Shown here: positions 8,134-14,953 of the stretch, one piece after another
Layout of the letters: every line of letters starts with the position of its first letter
Numbering within the stretch: position 1 is the stretch's first letter
Assembly (NCBI GenBank): GCA_050186055.1
Contig: JBFWYV010000027.1
Span: 1 to 28,288 of the forward strand
Source: CAMDPA01 sp050186055
GTDB lineage: Bacteria; Pseudomonadota; Alphaproteobacteria; Rhizobiales; Hyphomicrobiaceae
Direction of reading: 5' to 3'
DNA length: 28,288 nucleotides
Position numbers and translations under genes: made by a program
Notes under the pieces: model-generated
Databases searched by the model: none
What the model was told of the DNA's origin: nothing
The model's input: only the letters and a program-made list of their open reading frames with translations

Positions 8134-8193
8134 GCGTTCCGCTCGCACCGCTTCAACTGGTTTGTGAGGGGCCGACACCGGTAAAACGCTCCG

Positions 8194-9672
8194 CTATCTG
8201 GCGGTTTTATTGAGTTCGTCTTCCTTCGAATAGGTCGACAGCAGATGGTCGACCATGGCCGTCCCGCCAGCCCAGTCGAAGGTGCGGAACGAGTGGCCCG
8301 TGGTGACGAAGCGCGCCCCGGCGTAGAACATTTCGTACTGCGTATGGCGCGAGGCGAACTCCGATCCGACCGCGTCCCATGCGGCCTTGAGCACCTTCAC
8401 CTTCTCCTCGGGCGACAGCCGCGGCGAGCGCTGCGTCAGTTCGATGATGCGGGCCAGATCCGCATTGCCCCAGTCGTACACGGACGACGGCAGCATGATC
8501 AGCGAACCGCCGGCCAGATCACGGATCATGTTGATGAGGCGCGGATAGAGATCCTGCGTGAGCACCTGGGCCGAGTAAAGGATATGGCGGTTCGGGCACC
8601 ACCACTCGCCCCAATGGTAGCCGGAGGCTTCCATGCCGGACAGCATTCCGTCGACCATGCCGACGTGGGCTGCGATATAGCCGAGTTGATCGCGCACGGC
8701 GGGAATGTCCGTAGTCCCGATCGCCTCGGTGATCTTGCGGGCGAGGGCGGCCAGGAACTTGATCTTTACCGACAGCCGGATCTGCGCCTGGTAGTTCTGG
8801 TAGACGTGGCCCGGCGTCAAGTGGAATTGATTGAAACACATCTGCACGTCTTTGTAGACGAACACCCGGTCCCACGGCACCTTCACGTCGTCGAAGTACA
8901 TCAGCGCGTCGTTCTCGTCGAACCGCGACGACAACGGATTGTCATAGACGGAAACCGCGCTCGCCTCGTAGGACTTGCGCGACAGCACCTTGAGACCCTT
9001 GGCGTTCATCGGCAGGGCGCAGGAGAACGCGAGCTTCTCTTCGCCGGGTTTCAGCGGCTGCAGGTTCGCAACGAAAACATCGTTCGCCATGATCGACGAC
9101 GTCCCGAGCATCTTGGCGCCGCGGACGGTGATCCCTTCGCTGTCCTCGTCCACCACCTGAGCCACCAGCTCTTCGACCTGCTCGCCCCAGTCCTTGGAAC
9201 GATCCGCCTGCGGATTGATGATCACGTAGGTAAGGAAAAGATCCGCCTTGGACGCATAGTCGAAATAGTCCTTGAAGGCCTTGGCGCGCTTGGGGTCGTA
9301 CTTGTTCCAGACATCCATGCCGACGGCTTGACCGACGAGCGCCGAGGCCAGGTGATCCGGGGAGCGGCCAAGGAATCCGCAACTGACGCCGGCCCACGCC
9401 TGCAGCGCTTTTCGGCGCGCCACCATCTCGTCGAGGTTGCGCGGCAGCGACCAGGACCGGTTGATGCGGCGCGTACCCCCTTCCGGCAGAAACGTCATCA
9501 TCTCGACGTTCTCGGGCCGGGCCTGGAAATCGTACAGCTCCGCCGCAGAGGCACAGGCATTGCGGAAGGCGGGATGCGTCGTCACGTCCTCGACCAGCTT
9601 GCCGTCGATATAGACGGTTCGGCCGTCCCGCAGCGATTGAAGATGCTCGGCGCCGGATTTGCATGAGCTCAT
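8194..9672 (-). CDS. HpaB-type FADH2-dependent monooxygenase (4-hydroxyphenylacetate 3-hydroxylase family)
   Basis: Two-component flavin monooxygenase large subunit, expected to use reduced flavin from a partner reductase and oxygen to hydroxylate an aromatic or heteroaromatic ring. The 492-residue length is normal for HpaB. Family landmarks are SLRDGRTVYIDGKLVEDVTT at the N-terminus, the RRKALQAWAGVSCGFLGRSP segment, TYVIINPQADRS, GITVRGAKMLGTSS with NDVFVANLQPL, DDVKVPWDRVFVYKD, and the C-terminal acyl-CoA-dehydrogenase-like helices ending SSVYDWGNADLARII and the TFDWAGGTAMVDHLLSTYSKEDEL tail. The start at 9672 (MSSCKSG) has AAAGGA eight bases upstream; the upstream in-frame extension is low in hydrophobic residues and overlaps the next gene. 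It follows the AA_synth gene after 58 bases. The family also contains pyrrole-2-carboxylate monooxygenase, so a nitrogen heterocycle is as plausible as a phenol. Substrate unknown. Confidence 0.87.
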   Translation of the reverse strand: MSSCKSGAEHLQSLRDGRTVYIDGKLVEDVTTHPAFRNACASAAELYDFQARPENVEMMTFLPEGGTRRINRSWSLPRNLDEMVARRKALQAWAGVSCGFLGRSPDHLASALVGQAVGMDVWNKYDPKRAKAFKDYFDYASKADLFLTYVIINPQADRSKDWGEQVEELVAQVVDEDSEGITVRGAKMLGTSSIMANDVFVANLQPLKPGEEKLAFSCALPMNAKGLKVLSRKSYEASAVSVYDNPLSSRFDENDALMYFDDVKVPWDRVFVYKDVQMCFNQFHLTPGHVYQNYQAQIRLSVKIKFLAALARKITEAIGTTDIPAVRDQLGYIAAHVGMVDGMLSGMEASGYHWGEWWCPNRHILYSAQVLTQDLYPRLINMIRDLAGGSLIMLPSSVYDWGNADLARIIELTQRSPRLSPEEKVKVLKAAWDAVGSEFASRHTQYEMFYAGARFVTTGHSFRTFDWAGGTAMVDHLLSTYSKEDELNKTAR

Positions 9673-9730
9673 GGAGTTCGTCCTTTCTGAGGCCTGTTCG
9701 GGATCGGTCTGGCAATGGCTGAGGTCGGTT

Positions 9731-10303
9731 TCAGGTGAGCCCATCCAGGCCCTTGATCTCGCTGGCTGCGGGGCCGCCGATGCGGTGATTGAGTTGTCCG
9801 CGATTGGCATAGGCGCAGATGATCGCGAGCTCGTTTGGCAAAGGCGCATCCGGCATCGTGATCGAGATGCCGTCGTAGTGCGAGCGCACATACAGCGCAT
9901 CTTTGTGCGCAAGCGGAATGTCGATGGTGGCGCCCGGCGCGGCGCGCTTGGTGAAGGAGGAGATCCACGCCTTTCCGCCGCCGGCCGCCTCGCGCATCAC
10001 GTTGCCGAAGATCGTTGTGAGCATCGCTGACCCATGCTGCTGCTCGCCGGCAAGGCCGATCACGGCCGCCTTGCCGTAGCTTTCCGGTTTCATTGAACCC
10101 ATCAGCGACATCGCGATGCCCGTGATCTCGCGGCCGATGGCGGCACTGCGATCGGTCAGAGGGGAAAGGTCATCGACATACCGCCCGGCGAACGGGTTTG
10201 CGATGACGGCCGCCACCGCAACCTTTCTGAGCGGCGGATCACCGGGAAGGCCAGCCTCGCTGCGCACCTCCTCCATGAAGCTCAGGATCTTGCGAACATC
10301 CAT
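9731..10303 (-). CDS. AA_synth (DUF1185) family protein
   Basis: The 190-residue product matches the amino-acid-synthesis family PF06684 (DUF1185). Recognisable segments are IRK/VRKILSFMEEVRSEAG at the start, PLRKVAVAAVIANPFAGRYVDDLSPL (about 24-49), YGKAAVIGLAGEQQHGSAML (about 95-114), the IDIPLAHKDALYVRSHYDG stretch and ANRGQLNHRIGGPAASEI near the end. Structures of the family show a chorismate-mutase-like fold, and a role in amino-acid metabolism was suggested from context only; no reaction is proven. It is the first gene of a two-gene transcript with the HpaB-type monooxygenase, with a candidate promoter at 10349-10376, and is divergent from a MarR regulator. Its repeated company with ring-cleaving hydrolases suggests it may handle an unstable ring-opening product. 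Confidence 0.85.
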   Translation of the reverse strand: MDVRKILSFMEEVRSEAGLPGDPPLRKVAVAAVIANPFAGRYVDDLSPLTDRSAAIGREITGIAMSLMGSMKPESYGKAAVIGLAGEQQHGSAMLTTIFGNVMREAAGGGKAWISSFTKRAAPGATIDIPLAHKDALYVRSHYDGISITMPDAPLPNELAIICAYANRGQLNHRIGGPAASEIKGLDGLT

Positions 10304-10348
10304 TTTGATGCGCCTCTCCGTGTCTGAATGCCCAGCGTTTGCTTTCCG

Positions 10349-10376
10349 ATATTACCTAAGCTAGAAAGCTATTCAA
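10349..10376 (-). promoter_or_regulatory. Candidate sigma-70 promoter for the AA_synth-monooxygenase operon
   Basis: Read on the minus strand there is TTGAAT (10376-10371), a 16-base spacer and TAATAT (10354-10349). The start of transcription would fall about 40 bases before the AA_synth ATG. The spacer contains the palindrome listed at 10359-10370. Confidence 0.5.
10359..10370. promoter_or_regulatory. Candidate MarR operator inside the promoter spacer
   Basis: AGCT-AGAA-AGCT is a perfect 4-4-4 inverted repeat located wholly between the -35 and -10 elements of the AA_synth operon promoter, 46 bases before the divergent MarR gene. A repressor here would block polymerase. The half-site is short, so chance is not excluded. 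Confidence 0.4.
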
Positions 10377-10415
10377 GTATGTAAAATCAGAAGCGCGAAT
10401 CCCGGAACCCCATTC

Positions 10416-11054
10416 ATGGCGCGAATCCGCAAGGGCGAAGTCGAGCGCACACCTTCCGGCAGCGGCTCGCTGGCGGCGACCGGGCGCGGCAATGGTCAGG
10501 CATCCGCCAGCCGCGCGGCGCGCGGCGAAGCAAGCCTCACCGTATCGCGACCTGAACTCCTCGATGGCGATTCCGACAAGAATTTCCGTGCTTTGGTGCA
10601 CGGACTGTTCTCCTTCCTGGCCAGCCACGAGACCATTCGAAGCGGTCACGCCAGGTTCATCGGCCTGGCCGGAGTGGAGTACACGGCGCTGATCTCGATT
10701 GCCCACCTGGGGCAGGAAGGCGACGTCGGCGTTTCCGCCGTAGCGCAGCACCTTCGCGTCAGCGGCGCCTTCGTCACCAACGTATGTCGGCGGCTCATCG
10801 CCCAGGGCCTGATTTCGAAGGAGACTGATCCCAGGGACAGGCGCCGCGTCTCGCTGAAGGTGACCGCCAAGGGCCGTCGGCTGCTGCTGAAGCTCGCGCC
10901 CGTCCAGCGTCAGGTCAATGACGCGGAGTTCGCCGGTCTCTCACGGGAGGAATTCAAACTGCTGCTCGATATCGTCGAACGCCTGATCGCGTGCGGCGAG
11001 CGGGCCGTCGCGCTCCAGCACTATCTCCACACGAACTCCGGGCATGGCCGATAG
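10416..11054 (+). CDS. MarR-family transcriptional regulator
   Basis: The 212-residue product has a Ser/Gly/Arg-rich, probably disordered N-terminal 50 residues and then a MarR winged-helix domain. The dimerisation helix is about 56-80, and the recognition region reads DVGVSAVAQHLRVSGAFVTNVCRRLIAQGLI (about 105-135). The wing is KETDPRDRRRVSLKVTAKGRRLL (about 137-159), the classic MarR DxRDRR signature. A C-terminal helix closes the fold. It is divergent from the AA_synth-monooxygenase operon across a 112-base gap with a candidate promoter and operator, so it most likely controls that operon and itself in response to a ring compound. The ribosome-binding site before 10416 is weak; later ATG starts would lose only the disordered tail. 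The ligand is unknown. Confidence 0.85.
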   Translation: MARIRKGEVERTPSGSGSLAATGRGNGQASASRAARGEASLTVSRPELLDGDSDKNFRALVHGLFSFLASHETIRSGHARFIGLAGVEYTALISIAHLGQEGDVGVSAVAQHLRVSGAFVTNVCRRLIAQGLISKETDPRDRRRVSLKVTAKGRRLLLKLAPVQRQVNDAEFAGLSREEFKLLLDIVERLIACGERAVALQHYLHTNSGHGR

Positions 11055-11123
11055 CCGGGGCAAAAACTCGCGCCCCGATCGAGAGCGGGGCGCGAGCCGA
11101 ATCGTCGTTCTTGATAAGTCGGT

Positions 11124-12365
11124 TTATTCCGCCGCTTCCTTGTCGGCGACAGGCATCCGCGACACCGGACACTCGGCCCACAGCGCGCACAGCGACGCGA
11201 CCAGATGGTCCATGTCGGCGTCCGAATGCTGCGGCGTCGGCGTCAATCTGAGCCGCTCGGTTCCACGCGGAACCGTCGGATAGTTGATCGGCTGCACGTA
11301 GATGCCGAAGCTGTCCAGCAGCGTGTCTGTGATCAGCTTGCAGTGCACGGGATCGCCGACGAACACCGGCACGATATGGCTCGGGTTGTCCATCGCCGGA
11401 ATGCCGGCGGCCGTCAACCGGCGCTTCAGCGTGCGCGCCCGCTCCTGATGACGCGCCCGCTCGAGTTGGCTGCTCTTGAGATGACGCACGCTGGCCAGGG
11501 CGCCGGCAACGATGGCGGGCGCCAGCGACGTCGTGAAGATGAACCCGGAGGCGAAAGAGCGGACGGCATCGCAGCACGCGCGGCTTGCGGCGATGTACCC
11601 GCCCATCACGCCGAAGCCCTTCGCCAGCGTGCCGTTGACGATATCGATGCGGCTCATCTGGCCGTCGCGTTCGGCAATGCCGCCGCCGCGCGGACCGTAC
11701 ATGCCGACCGCATGAACCTCGTCGATGTAGGTCAGGGCGCCGTATGTCTCCGCCAGATCGCAGATCTTCTCGACCGGCGCGATATGACCGTCCATCGAAT
11801 ACACGCTCTCGAACGCGATCAGCTTCGGCGTCTCGCGCGGGTATTGCTGCAGCAACCGCTCCAGATCGCCGACGTCGTTGTGCCGGAAGATGTGCTTGAC
11901 CCCGCCGCCGTGACGGATGCCCTCGATCATCGAGGCGTGGTTCTTCTCGTCGGAGAAGATCACCAGACCGGGCAACAGCTTGGTCAGGGTGGCGAGCGTG
12001 GTGTCGTTGGCGACATAAGCGGAGGTGAACAGCAGGGCGGCGTCCTTGCCGTGCAGATCGGCAAGCTCGGCCTCCAGCTCGACGTGATAATGCGTAGTGC
12101 CGGAGATGTTGCGGGTGCCGCCGGAGCCGGCGCCGACCTCGTCGATCGCCTTGTGCATAGCCTCGCGGACGATCTCGGATTGGCCCATCCCGAGGTAATC
12201 GTTGGAGCACCAGACGGTGATGTCGCGCGGGGTTGAAGCCGACCGGGCAAAGTGTGCCGCTGCCGGAAACGCACCGCAGGCACGCTTGATATCGGCAAAT
12301 ACGCGGTAGCGCCCCTCGCTGCGCAGCGATTTGAGGGCGTCCGAGAACCTGGCCTGATAATCCAT
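11124..12365 (-). CDS. hemA: 5-aminolevulinate synthase
   Basis: Condenses glycine with succinyl-CoA to 5-aminolevulinate, the first step of heme, bacteriochlorophyll and cobalamin synthesis by the C4 route used in alphaproteobacteria. The 413-residue product is full length. It has the start WCSNDYLGMGQ (52-62), GAGSGGTRNISGTTHYHVEL (78-97), the cofactor-stacking histidine in DEKNHASMIEG (H143), the PLP-pairing aspartate in TYIDEVHAVGMYGPRGGG (D215) and the PLP lysine in NGTLAKGFGVMGGYI (K249). The start at 12365 is set by AGAGGA nine bases upstream and by the family opening MDYQARF. The 123 bases ahead hold an FNR/FixK-like box (12489-12502), consistent with low-oxygen control of heme synthesis in relatives. 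Downstream it converges on the MarR gene that ends at 11054. The K248-flanking GTLAKGFG is usually GTLGKAFG, a mild variation. Confidence 0.96.
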   Translation of the reverse strand: MDYQARFSDALKSLRSEGRYRVFADIKRACGAFPAAAHFARSASTPRDITVWCSNDYLGMGQSEIVREAMHKAIDEVGAGSGGTRNISGTTHYHVELEAELADLHGKDAALLFTSAYVANDTTLATLTKLLPGLVIFSDEKNHASMIEGIRHGGGVKHIFRHNDVGDLERLLQQYPRETPKLIAFESVYSMDGHIAPVEKICDLAETYGALTYIDEVHAVGMYGPRGGGIAERDGQMSRIDIVNGTLAKGFGVMGGYIAASRACCDAVRSFASGFIFTTSLAPAIVAGALASVRHLKSSQLERARHQERARTLKRRLTAAGIPAMDNPSHIVPVFVGDPVHCKLITDTLLDSFGIYVQPINYPTVPRGTERLRLTPTPQHSDADMDHLVASLCALWAECPVSRMPVADKEAAE

Positions 12366-12488
12366 TACCCATCCTCTTACGTCAAAATACGGCCCCACCC
12401 CGCACCGCGAGGACGACGGCAAACTTTAGACTCGGTCCAATTCAAAGGCTACGTTTGTCGATGTCGCACGTCGAGGCCGAACGTCGAT

Positions 12489-12502
12489 TTGACAGCTATC
12501 AA
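12489..12502. promoter_or_regulatory. FNR/FixK-like box upstream of hemA
   Basis: TTGAC-AGCT-ATCAA differs at one base from the FNR/FixK consensus TTGAT-N4-ATCAA. Its centre is 130 bases upstream of the hemA start, and no other gene begins nearby on either strand for more than a kilobase to the right. Oxygen control of hemA by FnrL or FixK-type regulators is known in related bacteria. No good -10 was found at the class II distance. Confidence 0.55.
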
Positions 12503-12562
12503 TTGGGCAAATACGGCGGCGCGCTTCAGGATGGAACGCATTGTCGCGGAGGCCGACGCCCG

Positions 12563-12638
12563 CTAAAGCGTCGGACCTTAAATGCGACCCGCGCCTGGGT
12601 TGATCTCGAAGTCGCATTTAAGGTCCAAAGACGCTTTA
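12563..12638. repeat. Intergenic inverted repeat 1 (REP-like)
   Basis: Arms 12563-12588 and 12611-12638 pair over about 24 bases (…GGACCTTAAATGCGAC in the left arm), except that the right arm has three extra bases (TTT as read on its complement). The loop is 22 bases. It shares layout and many bases with the repeat at 12652-12727. Confidence 0.8.
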
Positions 12639-12651
12639 AAGTCATTGTGTT

Positions 12652-12727
12652 CTAAAGCAACTTTGGACTTGAAATTCACTCCCCGCCCAGCCTCGAACTG
12701 AGGTGAATTTCAAGTCCGTTGCTTTAG
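12652..12727. repeat. Intergenic inverted repeat 2 (REP-like)
   Basis: Arms 12652-12679 and 12703-12727 pair over 25 bases, with a TTT insertion in the left arm (CTAAAGCAAC-TTT-GGACTTGAAATTCAC split as shown). The loop is 23 bases. It is a mirror relative of repeat 1: the TTT lies in the inner arm of each, and the pair is bounded by CTAAAGC and GCTTTAG. Confidence 0.8.
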
Positions 12728-12857
12728 GCAGTCTGCGTCGTAACCGGTTGTTCCGTGATCGCGAGGGGAGGCGGACGGACCGTGCCGCCGATGCCTGCGC
12801 ATGCCGGGCGGGGGACACGGGCGCCGGTACGCGGAATTTGCGGTTCATGAACGCAAC

Positions 12858-12886
12858 GAGGGCACCGGCATGCAGCCGGCGCCCTC
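12858..12886 (-). terminator. Hairpin downstream of the LdtR-like gene, possible terminator
   Basis: Arms 12858-12869 and 12875-12886 form a 12-pair stem with one mismatch and a five-base loop, 60 bases past the stop of the LdtR-like gene. There is no T-run after it on either strand, so termination is only a suggestion. Confidence 0.4.
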
Positions 12887-12946
12887 TCGTGCCCCGCATG
12901 CGGGCGCAAACGCTGTCCCGGCGTATGCGCCCGGCAAGTCTTTTGT

Positions 12947-13459
12947 TTACAGCCGGTAACGGATCTGGTCCGACCAGAACCGTTCGAGGCGGACCAGTGC
13001 CCGGTTGAGCCCTGCGATGTCCTCGCAGGACACTTCGCCCACGGTCTCGAGCGAGCGGAGCTGGCGCTCATAGAGCTTATGCATCACGTCGCAGGCCTCG
13101 AGGCCTTTGTCGGTCAGGCTGACACGCACGCTCCGGCGATCGGTCTCCGAGCGCTTGTAGTGAATGTAGCCCATGTCGACGAGCTTCTTGAGATTGTAGG
13201 ACACGTTGGAGCCGAGATAGTAGCCGCGCGTCCTGAGCTCTCCCGCGGTCAGCTCGCTGTCGCCGATGTTGTACAGCAGCAGCGCCTGCACGGAGTTCAG
13301 GTCGGCCCCACCCTGACGGTCGAACTCGTCCTTGATGACATCGAGAAGGAGCCGGTGCAGACGCTCGACCAGCCGCAGAGCCTGCAGATACTCCCCGCGA
13401 AAGCCGCCTTCGGCCTCCGCCGGCGCGCTGCGGCGCGCCAAATCATATGCAACACTCAT
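12947..13459 (-). CDS. ldtR: LdtR-like MarR-family winged-helix regulator
   Basis: The 170-residue product closely resembles LdtR, a MarR regulator conserved in Hyphomicrobiales and first studied in Liberibacter, where it controls an L,D-transpeptidase gene and osmotic tolerance. Diagnostic is the stretch DLNSVQALLLYNIGDSELTA followed by GELRTRGYYLGSNVSYNLKK (about 55-93), which contains the recognition helix. The wing MGYIHYKRSETDRRSVRVSL follows. A helix before it (EYLQALRLVERLHRLLLDVI) and the C-terminal helix serve dimerisation. The ATG at 13459 (MSVAYDL) has GAGG eight bases upstream; the frame is open to 13531 without domain content. The 200 bases upstream are A/T-rich around 13546-13590 and probably hold its promoter. 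No L,D-transpeptidase gene is in the window, although an extensin-like wall protein lies nearby. The symbol is by family resemblance. Confidence 0.82.
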   Translation of the reverse strand: MSVAYDLARRSAPAEAEGGFRGEYLQALRLVERLHRLLLDVIKDEFDRQGGADLNSVQALLLYNIGDSELTAGELRTRGYYLGSNVSYNLKKLVDMGYIHYKRSETDRRSVRVSLTDKGLEACDVMHKLYERQLRSLETVGEVSCEDIAGLNRALVRLERFWSDQIRYRL

Positions 13460-13661
13460 CTGGATTGCCTCTATTGGTTTGACGCGGTCCGGCACGTGAC
13501 GGCCGGCATCCCGTTTCCCGGGTTGAGGCAAAGCTATCGTGGATGACTAAAAGTTACCCTAAAACGTATAGTAAAAGAACAGTTCTCCGGGGGTGAAATT
13601 CAGGATTCGGGAACGATGGCGGTTCTGATTGTTAATACTTGCACTTAAATTTCGACCCTGC

Positions 13662-14870
13662 CTACGTGATGGCCACCAAGGCCTGCATCTCCTGCCGAGT
13701 CGGAAGGTCGAGCGCTTCATCGGCGCGCATCGGCGCGAGCATGTCCCCGATCATCGCCGGCGTCACCTCATCGAGACAGGCAGGGTTCCACTGCGGAACG
13801 CCAGTACGCTCGACCAGGAGACTCCTGACTCCCGCCTTGAAATCGTGCGTGGCCGCGAGGCGGCAGCCGATCCGGTGATCCACGATCAGCGTCTGCCGGA
13901 GGTCGAGATCGCGTGCCTGACGGATGTGGCGGAGCGAGACTTCGAGCGCCAGCGGAGAACGCTGCAGGAGTTCACGCCTGACCGCCTCGCACCATTCGCG
14001 TTCCAGGCTGCAGCTCGACAGCCTGTCGACGATGCCCGCCGCCGTATCCGCCGAGAAACATTGCTCGATGATGCCGGCGTAATGGTCGATTGGCGCCGGG
14101 CCCGGGTCCTGGTGGCGGTCGTCCAGGATCGGGTCGAGCGGCTGGGCATCGGCCAGTGCGTTTTCGATCTCGTCGAACCGGCTGGAGGGAATGCAGTGGC
14201 TGACAAGCCCGAGCCGATAGGCATCCGCGGCGCCGATCCTTCTGCCTGTCAAAGCAAGATAGGCGCCGATCTCGTGAGGCATGCGGGCGAAGGCATGGGC
14301 GAACCCGACGTCCGGAAACCACCCTATCGCCGTCTCCGGCATCTGGAAGCCGTAGTTCTCCCCAGCGACCTGATGCGTTCCCACCAGGGCAAGCCCTGCC
14401 CCCGTGCCCATCACCACGCCGTTGATCAGCGAGACCATCGGCTTCGGGTAGCTGTCGAGCTGCCAGATCAGCGCGCACTCGTCCGCGATCCAGCGTGCCG
14501 CGGCTCCGGTCGACACCTCCGCTAGCCTGCTCAGCTCGCGAACGTCTCCGCCGACTGAGAACGCCCGATCCGATTCGGATCGCAGCACCAGGGCATAGAT
14601 CATGGGATCGCGCGCAAAGGCGTGCAGCGTCCTTGAGAATCCTGTGCGCAATGCGCTGTCGATTGCATTGAGTTTGGCACCGCGAGCCAGGGTCAGGCGC
14701 AATTCGGCGCCACGGACGTCGGCATCCAGCCCCGAGCCTTCCAGTCCCTCGACCGCAGGTGCCGATCCGCTCGTCCCGATCTTATCCACGACCCATCCCC
14801 ATGACATCCACACTGCAGTACCGATCGGGCCGCCGTGCGCCACGGCATCGTCAATTTTCCCGATGTACAC
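13662..14870 (-). CDS. Enoyl-CoA hydratase/isomerase family protein, 3-hydroxyisobutyryl-CoA hydrolase-like
   Basis: Crotonase-fold enzyme most like 3-hydroxyisobutyryl-CoA hydrolase, which releases CoA from 3-hydroxyisobutyryl-CoA in valine breakdown. Landmarks are LTLARGAKLNAIDSAL (about 58-73), the first oxyanion-hole segment RAFSVGGDVRELS (about 102-114), YPKPMVSLINGVVMGTGAGLAL (about 142-163) with the second oxyanion glycine, and the subgroup signature MPETAIGWFPDVGFAHAFARMP (split about 176-197). AYLALTGRRIGAADAYRLGLVSHCI and C-terminal SPLALEVSLRHI complete it. The family signature usually reads IGLFPDVGG, so W and the lost second glycine are small departures. The start is uncertain: AGGGAC precedes the ATG at 14870, but the first 35 residues have no family match and 14807 is an alternative. 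At 402 residues it is longer than the usual 350. It stands alone between unrelated genes. Confidence 0.82.
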   Translation of the reverse strand: MYIGKIDDAVAHGGPIGTAVWMSWGWVVDKIGTSGSAPAVEGLEGSGLDADVRGAELRLTLARGAKLNAIDSALRTGFSRTLHAFARDPMIYALVLRSESDRAFSVGGDVRELSRLAEVSTGAAARWIADECALIWQLDSYPKPMVSLINGVVMGTGAGLALVGTHQVAGENYGFQMPETAIGWFPDVGFAHAFARMPHEIGAYLALTGRRIGAADAYRLGLVSHCIPSSRFDEIENALADAQPLDPILDDRHQDPGPAPIDHYAGIIEQCFSADTAAGIVDRLSSCSLEREWCEAVRRELLQRSPLALEVSLRHIRQARDLDLRQTLIVDHRIGCRLAATHDFKAGVRSLLVERTGVPQWNPACLDEVTPAMIGDMLAPMRADEALDLPTRQEMQALVAIT

Positions 14871-14953
14871 ATCAGGTCCCTAGCATATCCTCGCGTCATA
14901 TCGATTCGCATAGTGTGCGGATAAGCTTAGCGGGCCGGCAATTGGAGCTGGCG

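Larger units (their letters stand above)
12366..12946. other. 581-base intergenic region between hemA and the LdtR-like gene
   Basis: No credible gene. From hemA outward it holds the hemA leader, an FNR/FixK-like box (12489-12502), two related inverted repeats (12563-12638 and 12652-12727), a 12-pair hairpin (12858-12886), a perfect 12-base palindrome (12893-12904) and an eight-pair inverted repeat around 12901-12933. Confidence 0.7.

Noticed and set aside
8170..8205. Hairpin TAAAAC...GTTTTA between the CMD gene and the oxygenase gene as a bidirectional terminator
   Set aside because: The stem is interrupted by an asymmetric four-base bulge and only nine pairs form, so it is too weak to annotate.
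8245..9666. A 473-codon plus-strand frame opposite the HpaB-type gene
   Set aside because: No family pattern and antisense to a complete, well-conserved oxygenase.
12366..12946. CRISPR array or tRNA in the repeat-bearing hemA upstream region
   Set aside because: There are only two unequal inverted repeats and no regular direct repeats with spacers, and no cloverleaf could be drawn.
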